Source: Pseudomonadota bacterium (lineage in GTDB: Bacteria; Pseudomonadota; Gammaproteobacteria; Burkholderiales; Burkholderiaceae_C). Taken from it: DNA of 11,534 nucleotides. The notes beneath the pieces were generated by a model. It saw only the letters and a program-made list of their open reading frames with translations. It did not search any database and was not told where the DNA came from. Location: positions 1 through 11,534 of the forward strand of contig JAEWVY010000383.1 of assembly GCA_023396625.1 (NCBI GenBank), read 5' to 3'. Below, piece after piece: positions 5,456-11,403 of this stretch. Every line of letters begins with the position of its first letter. Position 1 is the first letter of the stretch. Position numbers and translations under genes: made by a program.

Positions 5456-7819
5456 ATGAACGCCGAGACCCCGCGCCGACGCCTCGCGCCCGCCGCCGCC
5501 GCAGCGGCCATCGCGTGCGCCGGCCTGCTGCACGACAACGCCTGGAGCCAGCCCGCCCCCTCCCAGGACGAGGGAAGCACGCCGAGACTGCGCCTGGACC
5601 TGGAGCTCCGGGAAACCCTTCCCGCGAGCGCGCGCGACGCGCTGCCCGTGTTCCTCTCGGGCGAATCGCTGTCGGGCCACACCGACCAGGAAACCGAGCT
5701 CAAGGGCCACGCGCAGCTGCGCCGCGGCGACACGGTCATCCGGGCCGACCAGCTGCGTTACGACCGCCCCGACGACATGGCACGCGCCACCGGCCAGGTG
5801 CACCTCAACCGCGCAGGGGACGTTTTCGAGGGGCCGGCACTGGAGCTGCAGGTCCAGACCTTCAAGGGCACGTTCACCCAGCCCACGTTCCAGTTTCTGA
5901 AGAACGGCGGCCTTGGCGATGCCAGCCGCGCCGATTTCATCGACGACAAGCACACCATCGTCCACGACGCACGCTACAGCACCTGCCGGCGCGACGGCCC
6001 CGAATGGCTGCCCGACTGGGTGCTGCGGGCCAGCCGCATTCATCTCGACAGCGAAGCCGGCGTGGGCCGGGCCGAGGACGGGGTGCTCACGTTCAAGGAC
6101 TTTCCGGTGCTGCCGGTGCCGGGCATCAGCTTTCCGCTGGGCGACCAGCGCAAGTCCGGCCTGCTGCCACCGACCATCGACGTGTTCGACAGCGTCAGCG
6201 GCTTCGTGCTGCAGCAGCCCTACTACCTGAACCTCGCGCCGAACTACGACGCGACGCTCGAACCCACGCTGATGACCCGTCGCGGCATCGCGCTCGGTGG
6301 GGAATTCCGCTACCTCGAGCGCGTCTTCGGCGGCCAGATCCGAGGCAACGTCATGCCCAGCGACCGGCTGCGCCATGCCGACCGCTGGGGCATTTCGGCG
6401 CAGCACGTCAATGCCTTGCCCGGGGGCGCCACCCTGGGCCTGAACCTCAACCGCGTCAGCGACGACAACTACTGGCGTGATTTCCCGCACGCCACCGAAG
6501 CGCTGACGGGGCGGCTGCTGCCCAACGACGGCCGCATGGCCTGGAGCGCAGGCCCGTATACCGCCCAGGTGCGCACGCTCAAATGGCAGACGCTGCAGGA
6601 CGTGGGCTCGCCCATCGTGCCGCCCTACGACCGGTTGCCACAGCTGTCCACACGGTACGCGCGCGAGGGACTCGGTGGATTCGATGTCTCGCTCGACCTG
6701 GACTACACGCGCTTTCGCGCGGACCGCCGGCTCACAGGCCAGCCCAATGGCGAGCGCAGCTTCGCGCTCGCCCAGCTCAGCTATCCCTGGGTCCGGCCAG
6801 GCGGCTTCATCACGCCCAGCCTCAAGCTCAACAGCACGGCCTACAGCTTCACCACGCCGCTGGCCAACGGCGCCACCCGCGCCAGCCGCTCGGTGCCGAC
6901 CTTCAGCCTCGACAGCGGCCTCGTCTTCGAGCGCAACGCCCGCTTTTTCGGCCGCGACCTGCGCCAGACGCTGGAGCCGCGCGCGTACTATGTCTACACG
7001 CCCTACCGCGACCAGCACCTGCTGCCAAGCTACGACACGGCCGCCAAGGACTTCAACTTCGACAGCATCTATTCCGACAGCCCCTTCGTCGGCAACGACC
7101 GCATCGCCGACAACAACCTGCTGACCCTGGGCGTCACGACGCGGCTGTTCGATCCCGAGACCGGCGGCGAGGCGGCGCGCTTCGGCATCGCGCAGCGGCT
7201 GCGTTTTTCCGACCAGCGTGTCACCCTGCCCGGCATGGCGCCGACGAGCGAGCGCCTGAGCGACCTGCTGCTGGGCGCTTCGCTGAACTGGAGCGCGCCA
7301 TGGCGGCTCGACGCCAACGTGCAGTACAACCCCAAGACCGGCCGCTCGCTGCGCACGACGGTGGGGGGACGTTACAGCCCGGGCAACTACCGCGTCGTCA
7401 ATGCCGCGTACCGCCTGCAGCGGGGGTCCAGCGAACTGGTGGACCTGGGCTGGCAATGGCCGCTCAACGATCTGTGGGGCGACCGGGGCGAGGATCTCGG
7501 CGCGGGGCGAGGCCAGGGGCCGGGACGCTGGTACAGCGTCGGGCGTCTGAACTTCAGCCTGATGGACCGCAAGCTCGTCGACATGATCCTCGGCTTCGAA
7601 TACGACGCCGGTTGCTGGATCGGCCGTGTGGTGTTCGACCGCCTGCAAAGCAGCACCACCACCTCCAGCAGCCGCATCACGCTGCAGCTCGAGTTCATTG
7701 GCTTCACGCGACTGGGCGTGGGGGCCAACCCCCTCAAGAAACTGCGCGATAACATCCCCCGCTATCAGTACCTGCGCGAGCAGGCTTCCCCGCCCAGCCG
7801 CTTCAGCAACTATGACTAA
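5456..7819 (+). CDS. lptD: LPS-assembly protein LptD (outer-membrane LPS translocon)
   Basis: LptD forms, with LptE, the outer-membrane gate that inserts lipopolysaccharide into the outer leaflet. The 787-residue product starts with a signal peptide (RRR, an Ala-rich core, cleavage probably near AWS-Q, residue 31). Next is the LptA/OstA-type jellyroll (about residues 65-190; ELKGHAQLRRGDTVIRADQLRYD), then a long C-terminal beta-barrel rich in Tyr, Arg and Asn. The mature protein has only two cysteines, Cys177 in YSTCRRDGPEW and Cys720 in DAGCWIGRVVF. These correspond to the second E. coli disulfide (173-725). The start has no clear Shine-Dalgarno sequence, but no better in-frame start lies upstream. 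It is the first gene of an operon with surA and rsmA, and its last 8 bases overlap surA. Confidence 0.96.
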   Translation: MNAETPRRRLAPAAAAAAIACAGLLHDNAWSQPAPSQDEGSTPRLRLDLELRETLPASARDALPVFLSGESLSGHTDQETELKGHAQLRRGDTVIRADQLRYDRPDDMARATGQVHLNRAGDVFEGPALELQVQTFKGTFTQPTFQFLKNGGLGDASRADFIDDKHTIVHDARYSTCRRDGPEWLPDWVLRASRIHLDSEAGVGRAEDGVLTFKDFPVLPVPGISFPLGDQRKSGLLPPTIDVFDSVSGFVLQQPYYLNLAPNYDATLEPTLMTRRGIALGGEFRYLERVFGGQIRGNVMPSDRLRHADRWGISAQHVNALPGGATLGLNLNRVSDDNYWRDFPHATEALTGRLLPNDGRMAWSAGPYTAQVRTLKWQTLQDVGSPIVPPYDRLPQLSTRYAREGLGGFDVSLDLDYTRFRADRRLTGQPNGERSFALAQLSYPWVRPGGFITPSLKLNSTAYSFTTPLANGATRASRSVPTFSLDSGLVFERNARFFGRDLRQTLEPRAYYVYTPYRDQHLLPSYDTAAKDFNFDSIYSDSPFVGNDRIADNNLLTLGVTTRLFDPETGGEAARFGIAQRLRFSDQRVTLPGMAPTSERLSDLLLGASLNWSAPWRLDANVQYNPKTGRSLRTTVGGRYSPGNYRVVNAAYRLQRGSSELVDLGWQWPLNDLWGDRGEDLGAGRGQGPGRWYSVGRLNFSLMDRKLVDMILGFEYDAGCWIGRVVFDRLQSSTTTSSSRITLQLEFIGFTRLGVGANPLKKLRDNIPRYQYLREQASPPSRFSNYD

Positions 7820-9212
7820 GCTTATCCAACGCCACGCCGGCGTGACCGGCCTCACGCCTTCGGCGCCCCACCGCCTGGCTCGCGCCGCGCTGCTGCTCGC
7901 CGTCATGGCCCTGCCGAACGCGGTGGGCGCGCAGGGCCTGCGGCTGGCGTCGCCGGCCGGTGCCGTCCTGGCCGAGCCCCGGTCGGCGGACTTCATCGTT
8001 GCCGTGGTCAACAGCACACCCATCACCAACCACGAGGTCCGGCAGCGCCTCGCCAGCCTGGAAAGACAGCTCGCGCGGCAGGGCACGACGCCGCCATCGC
8101 GCCAGGTGCTGGCCCGCCAGGTGCTCGAACGTCTCATCAACGAAAAGGCCCAACTGCAGGTGGCCGTGGAAGCGGGCATCAAGGTCGACGACGCGGCCGT
8201 GGATCAGGCCGAGCTCAGCGTCGCCCGCCAGAACCAGCTGCAAGTGCCGGAACTGCGCAGGCAACTCACGCGGGAAGGCCTTGACGTGACCTCGTTCCGC
8301 GAGGAGCTGCGGGACCAGCTGATCCTGATCCGGTTGCGCGAACGCGAGGTCGCGGCCCGCGTGCGGGTGAGCGAAAGTGACATCGACGACTATCTGCGTG
8401 AACAGGCCGGCAACCCCGACCCCGCGGCCATGGAAATCAATCTTGCCCAGATTCTCGTCGAGGTGCCCGAAAACGCCCCCGCCGCCAAAGTCGAGGAACT
8501 GCGCCAGCGGGCCGTCACACTGACGCAGCGCGCCCGCCAGGGGGAAGATTTCGCCACCCTGGCCCGGACCTACTCCGACGCGCCCGACCGCCTCAAGAAC
8601 AGCGGCGAGCTCGGCCTGCGGGGCGCCAACCGCTATCCGGAGCTGTTTCTGCAGGCGACGCAGGCGCTGGCCGCCGGTGCCATTGCCGACCCCGTCCGTT
8701 CGGATGCAGGTTTTCACGTGCTCAAGGTCATCGAGAAGCGCCAGGCCGGCGAGCCTGGCATGACCGTGACGCAGAGCCACGCGCGCCACATCCTGCTGCG
8801 CCCCGGACCGCAGCTCACCGAGGCCGCGGCCCGCGAGAAGCTGGCCGATCTGCGCCGCCGGGTGGCGACGGGCCGGGTCGACTTCGCCAGCCTGGCGCGC
8901 GAACACTCGCAGGACGGCAGCGCCCGCGACGGCGGGGACCTCGGCTGGACCAACCCAGGTCAGTTCGTGCCGGAGTTCGAGGAGGCCATGGACCGCCTCG
9001 CGCCCGGCGAAATCAGCGAGCCGGTGATCTCGCGCTTCGGGGTGCACCTGATCCAGTTGCTGGAGCGCCGCAACACGCAGCTGACGCCGGCCCAGCAGCG
9101 CGACGTCGTGCGCAACATCGTGCGCGAGAAAAAGCTGGAGGAAAGCTTCCTCGACTGGGCCCGCGACGTCCGCGCACGCGCCTACGTGGAGTTCCGGGAA
9201 GAGCCCCGTTGA
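7812..9212 (+). CDS. surA: Periplasmic chaperone and peptidyl-prolyl isomerase SurA
   Basis: SurA escorts unfolded outer-membrane proteins, LptD among them, through the periplasm to the BAM complex. The 466-residue product has a long n-region and signal peptide (RLARAALLLAVMALPNAVGAQ, cleavage near residue 42). A SurA N-terminal domain follows (about 55-205; IVAVVNSTPITNHEV, RQVLERLINEKAQLQVA). Then come two parvulin PPIase domains, one from about residue 207 (MEINLAQILVEVPE) and one from about 322 (SHARHILLRPG, HSQDGSARDGGDLGW), and a C-terminal helix. Length is close to the usual 430-470. ATG at 7812 overlaps the lptD stop (ATGACTAA) and has no obvious Shine-Dalgarno, which suggests translational coupling. 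Longer upstream frames run inside lptD and are not credible. Confidence 0.96.
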   Translation: MTKLIQRHAGVTGLTPSAPHRLARAALLLAVMALPNAVGAQGLRLASPAGAVLAEPRSADFIVAVVNSTPITNHEVRQRLASLERQLARQGTTPPSRQVLARQVLERLINEKAQLQVAVEAGIKVDDAAVDQAELSVARQNQLQVPELRRQLTREGLDVTSFREELRDQLILIRLREREVAARVRVSESDIDDYLREQAGNPDPAAMEINLAQILVEVPENAPAAKVEELRQRAVTLTQRARQGEDFATLARTYSDAPDRLKNSGELGLRGANRYPELFLQATQALAAGAIADPVRSDAGFHVLKVIEKRQAGEPGMTVTQSHARHILLRPGPQLTEAAAREKLADLRRRVATGRVDFASLAREHSQDGSARDGGDLGWTNPGQFVPEFEEAMDRLAPGEISEPVISRFGVHLIQLLERRNTQLTPAQQRDVVRNIVREKKLEESFLDWARDVRARAYVEFREEPR

Positions 9213-9973
9213 AACACGTCGCGCGCAAGCGTTTCGGCCAGCATTTCCTGACCGATGTCGGCGTCATCGACGCCATCGTGCGGGCCATCGACCCGCGACC
9301 CGGGCAGGCGATGGTGGAAATCGGCCCCGGACTCGCGGCGCTCACCCAACCGCTGCTGGAGCGCCTGGGACGGTTGACGGTAATTGAACTGGACCGCGAT
9401 CTGGCGGCCCGGCTGCGCGCGCGCGCCGGGTTGAATGTCATCGAATCCGACGTGTTGAAGGTGGATTTTCCCGGCCTGGCCCGCACGCTGGGCGCGCCCC
9501 GCCTCCGGGTGGCCGGCAACCTTCCGTACAACATCTCCACACCGATCCTGTTTCATCTGCTGCCGTCGGCAGACGTGATCGAGGACCAGCACTTCATGCT
9601 GCAGAAGGAAGTGGTCGACCGGATGGTGGCACCGCCCGCCACCAGCGACTACGGCCGGCTGTCGGTCATGCTGCAGTGGCGCTACGCCATGGAAAACGTG
9701 CTGGCGGTGCCGCCACAGAGCTTCGATCCGCCGCCACGCGTGGACAGCGCCGTGGTGCGCATGGTGCCCCATGCCGCCGCCGTGCCCGTCGATCCCGAAA
9801 AATTGTCACGGCTGGTGCAGCTGGCCTTCAGCCAGCGCCGCAAGCTGCTGCGGCACACGCTGGGCCGCTGGCTCGACGAAACCGGCCTCTCCATCCCTTT
9901 CGACCTGCAACGGCGGGCGGAGGAAGTGCCGGTGGCTGAATACGTGGCCCTGGCGCAGGCCGTGCCGGCATGA
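9209..9973 (+). CDS. rsmA: 16S rRNA dimethyladenosine transferase RsmA (KsgA)
   Basis: RsmA dimethylates A1518 and A1519 in helix 45 of 16S rRNA using S-adenosylmethionine. The 254-residue product has KRFGQHFL at residues 7-14 and motif I VEIGPGLAAL (Glu37-Ala44, with Ala in place of the common third Gly). Motif IV is NLPYNIS (Asn104-Tyr107), and QKEVVDRM and PPPRVDSAVVRM precede the C-terminal helical domain. The start is TTG at 9209, because homologues begin MKHxARKRFGQHF; GGGAAGAG lies just upstream as Shine-Dalgarno. TTG overlaps the surA TGA as TTGA, so translation is probably coupled. In many relatives pdxA lies between surA and rsmA; it is absent here. Confidence 0.96.
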   Translation: MKHVARKRFGQHFLTDVGVIDAIVRAIDPRPGQAMVEIGPGLAALTQPLLERLGRLTVIELDRDLAARLRARAGLNVIESDVLKVDFPGLARTLGAPRLRVAGNLPYNISTPILFHLLPSADVIEDQHFMLQKEVVDRMVAPPATSDYGRLSVMLQWRYAMENVLAVPPQSFDPPPRVDSAVVRMVPHAAAVPVDPEKLSRLVQLAFSQRRKLLRHTLGRWLDETGLSIPFDLQRRAEEVPVAEYVALAQAVPA

Positions 9974-9987
9974 CGCACACGGTCCGG

Positions 9988-10029
9988 ACCGCGCGCGGCG
10001 CTACAGGCGCAGCCCGGAGGGCGCGCGGT
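9988..10029. terminator. GC-rich stem-loop between rsmA and the converging remnant
   Basis: ACCGCGCGC (9988-9996) pairs perfectly with GCGCGCGGT (10021-10029) around a 24-base loop that contains a smaller GCGC-TACAG-GCGC hairpin. It lies 15 bases after the rsmA stop, and the TAA of the opposing frame overlaps its edge. This position suits a bidirectional transcript end. There is no T-run on either strand, so intrinsic termination would be weak. Confidence 0.4.
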
Positions 10030-10181
10030 TAGGCCGCGCTGAGCCAGTAGCCGGCGTTGAAAGGGCTGCTCATGCGCAGCGCCTCGGCCGACACATCGAC
10101 CAGCAAACCGCCTGCCAGCGGTCTTTTTTCACCGTCCTCGATCGCGAGCGCGATGCCGGTCACGGCAGCCGCGTCGTTCTT
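10029..10181 (-). pseudogene. C-terminal coding remnant of an unrecognised protein
   Basis: On the minus strand a frame of 50 codons ending in TAA (10029-10031) looks like real coding sequence. 41 of 50 third positions are G or C, like the neighbouring genes, and the peptide has ordinary composition (VTGIALAIEDGEKRPL, then GGLLVDVSAEALRMSSPFN, then GYWLSAA). No plausible start precedes it. The open frame runs rightward into the 3' end of the barstar gene in another frame, and its character is lost beyond about 10190. I do not recognise the family. The likeliest reading is the 3' end of a gene whose front was removed when the RNase/barstar segment came to lie beside it. A short real gene with a GTG start is a weaker alternative. 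Confidence 0.5.
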
Positions 10182-10190
10182 AGCCTCATC

Positions 10191-10227
10191 AGCCCGTTCC
10201 GCCTGGCTGGTTTGCGCGGAACGGGCT
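10191..10227. repeat. Perfect 12-bp inverted repeat at the 3' end of the barstar gene
   Basis: AGCCCGTTCCGC (10191-10202) and GCGGAACGGGCT (10216-10227) are exact inverted copies around a 13-base loop. Two bases of the barstar stop codon (minus strand, 10226-10228) fall in one arm. A strong transcript hairpin would form right after barstar, but no T-run follows on either strand. It could act as a 3' stabiliser, a weak terminator or a relic at a rearrangement boundary. Confidence 0.55.
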
Positions 10228-10627
10228 ACGGAAAAGAATAGAAGACCCTGAACGGAATTTTTCTGTCTCCCCAGTAGTCCGCCGCATCGCGAAAGATGTC
10301 GAGCAGCTGCTCGCGCGCTTCCTTGTCGAACTTGCCGCTGGCGGGGATGTGCTCCAGCACCACGATGAAGCCCGGTTGCGGGCCCGACTTGTGCAACGGG
10401 TCGGTCATCGAGTCGTACAGGGCATCGAAATTCTTGCCGAAATGCGTGGGCAGGGTGAACTGCTGGGCAATCATGTCCAGCACATCCTGCTTGCTCTGCG
10501 CAGGGGCCAAGTTGGCATACAGGAAGTGGTGACCCAGTGCCTGGGCGGCATCCTGCAGATCGCTCACGCGGAACGCGCGAATCGACTGCACGATGTTGGG
10601 TCTCACATTACGAAGTGGCATTTCCAT
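10226..10627 (-). CDS. Barstar-family ribonuclease inhibitor
   Basis: This 133-residue cytoplasmic protein matches the barstar fold family (PF01337), whose members bind and block secreted microbial ribonucleases of the barnase/RNase Sa class. The signature HFGKNFDALYDSMTD aligns with barstar YGENLDALWDCLTG. Asp68 and Asp72 are placed where barstar has Asp35 and the key enzyme-contacting Asp39. PGFIVVLEHIPASGKFD, FRDAADYWGDR and FRVFYSFP form the later strands and helix. A second in-frame ATG at 10621 has an ideal GGAG six bases upstream, so translation may begin at residue 3. I kept 10627 because relatives, as I recall them, carry residues there. It is the second gene after the ribonuclease, 73 bp downstream, and fits an immunity role. 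Confidence 0.88.
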   Translation of the reverse strand: MEMPLRNVRPNIVQSIRAFRVSDLQDAAQALGHHFLYANLAPAQSKQDVLDMIAQQFTLPTHFGKNFDALYDSMTDPLHKSGPQPGFIVVLEHIPASGKFDKEAREQLLDIFRDAADYWGDRKIPFRVFYSFP

Positions 10628-10650
10628 CTCCGCGGCTCTTTCTCGATAGT

Positions 10651-10697
10651 AAAAAAATCGGCTTCCGGCCTTGCGGCCACATCATCCCGGGCAAGCC
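10651..10697 (-). terminator. Terminator-like structure with T7 between the ribonuclease and barstar genes
   Basis: On the minus strand GGCTT (10693-10697) can pair with AAGCC (10660-10664). Between them is a GGCC-GCAA-GGCC tetraloop hairpin (10667-10678). The sequence GA and seven T follow (10651-10657). The stem is short and branched, so this is a weak candidate. If active it would uncouple part of barstar expression from the ribonuclease. Confidence 0.35.
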
Positions 10698-10700
10698 CGC

Positions 10701-11114
10701 TCACTCGACGATCCGTTTGAAACTGGCGTAGTGGTCACCCGTGTAATAGCAGGCATCCGGTGTCCGCACGGGCCCGCCGCACACGATGCGGCGCGCACCC
10801 CGATTCCGGGAACCAGGCGTTTTCACGGTGTATTCGCGGTAGTAGCCGCGAGGGTGCATGGGCAACAGCCGCTCGCGGTTGCCGAAAACGACGCCGTCCT
10901 TTTCATAAGGAAACGGACCGCCCTGACGAATCAGCTGGTACGTCCCGGCCGCCGCTGTCGGCAATTGCGACAGCGCCACCACGGTGACAACCTCCTGGCC
11001 ACGCTCTGCTACGTCCTGCCGGGCCTGCACCCACGCGGGGTTGGCGAGGCTGACCAGCCACAACGCATTGACGAGCCAGACTTTGCTTTTATTGATGAAC
11101 CCAGCGCGCCACAT
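10701..11114 (-). CDS. Secreted guanyl-specific ribonuclease, RNase Sa/N1 type
   Basis: The 137-residue product has a signal peptide (MWRAGFINKSK, then a hydrophobic core, cleavage near WVQA at residue 31) and a microbial ribonuclease domain (PF00545) at about 45-137. It aligns closely with RNase Sa: LSQLP, GGPFPYEKDGVVFGNRE, GYYREYTVKTPG, RGARRIVCG and YYTGDHYASF. The catalytic base Glu94, Arg109 and acid His128 correspond to RNase Sa Glu54, Arg69 and His85, so the enzyme should be active, cutting RNA after G outside the cell. A three-residue insertion lies before the His strand, flanked by Cys112 and Cys122, which may form a disulfide. The start at 11114 is chosen because it opens the signal peptide (AAAGG upstream); an ATG at 11207 would add 31 unlikely residues. 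Its inhibitor gene follows. Confidence 0.88.
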   Translation of the reverse strand: MWRAGFINKSKVWLVNALWLVSLANPAWVQARQDVAERGQEVVTVVALSQLPTAAAGTYQLIRQGGPFPYEKDGVVFGNRERLLPMHPRGYYREYTVKTPGSRNRGARRIVCGGPVRTPDACYYTGDHYASFKRIVE

Positions 11115-11166
11115 GACCCATACACCTTTGGAAAACTCCGGGTAAACCCCCGAAATTTGAGGCCGT

Positions 11167-11195
11167 AGTGTGACGGAAGTGCACCGAAAATGCAA
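11167..11195 (-). promoter_or_regulatory. Possible promoter of the ribonuclease-barstar unit
   Basis: On the minus strand a -35-like TTGCAT (11190-11195) and a -10-like CACACT (11167-11172) are separated by exactly 17 bases, about 52 bases before the ribonuclease ATG. Each box matches the sigma-70 consensus at only three of six positions, so confidence is low. Confidence 0.28.
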
Positions 11196-11198
11196 GTC

Positions 11199-11219
11199 AC
11201 TGCCCAAATAATGGGCAGT
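11199..11219. terminator. Perfect 7-bp stem-loop between the maeB 3' end and the ribonuclease gene
   Basis: ACTGCCC (11199-11205) and GGGCAGT (11213-11219) enclose AAATAAT. It lies just upstream of the possible -35 box of the ribonuclease and 52 bases after the minus-strand maeB stop. It could end maeB transcription or serve as an operator. No T-run follows directly. Confidence 0.4.
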
Positions 11220-11238
11220 TCTCCAGGGATTTGCCGAC

Positions 11239-11253
11239 GCGCTAAGTTAGCGC
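11239..11253. repeat. Perfect 15-nt palindrome GCGCTAA-G-TTAGCGC
   Basis: The 7-bp arms surround a single base, 18 bases after the minus-strand maeB stop. It is more AT-balanced than its surroundings, which makes chance formation from GC-rich sequence less likely. A protein-binding site or a dispersed palindromic repeat is possible. The function is not shown by the sequence. Confidence 0.45.
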
Positions 11254-11271
11254 TCGCTTTCGTCGCAGGTG

Positions 11272-11403
11272 CTACCGAACGGCGTTGGCATCGGCAACCG
11301 TCAGGGCCGTCATGTTGACGATGCGGCGCACCGTTGTGCTGGCAGTCAGAATATGCACCGGCTTGGCCGCCCCCAGCAGCACCGGGCCGACCGCGATGTT
11401 GCT
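11272..11403 (-). pseudogene. maeB: C-terminal 43 codons of NADP-malic enzyme (phosphotransacetylase-like domain)
   Basis: The minus strand encodes SNIAVGPVLLGAAKPVHILT, then ASTTVRRIVNMTALTVADANAVR and TAG (11272-11274). This is the typical C-terminus of MaeB-type malic enzymes, which carry an N-terminal malic enzyme and a C-terminal phosphotransacetylase-like domain and make pyruvate from malate. Upstream (rightward) the similarity stops at about 11403. Beyond it the minus strand is only the antisense of a plus-strand piece of the same domain. The fragment is therefore cut off from its gene body, by a real inversion or by a chimeric sequence join. Confidence 0.8.

Noticed and set aside
5336..8182. 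A 948-codon open frame on the minus strand across lptD and the start of surA
   Set aside because: It is antisense to clear genes, with His/Gln/Val/Arg-rich composition and no recognisable domain. Long antisense frames are expected at this GC content.
11115..11207. An N-terminal extension of the ribonuclease from ATG 11207
   Set aside because: It would put 31 residues in front of a good signal peptide and overlaps the promoter-like boxes and stem-loop region.
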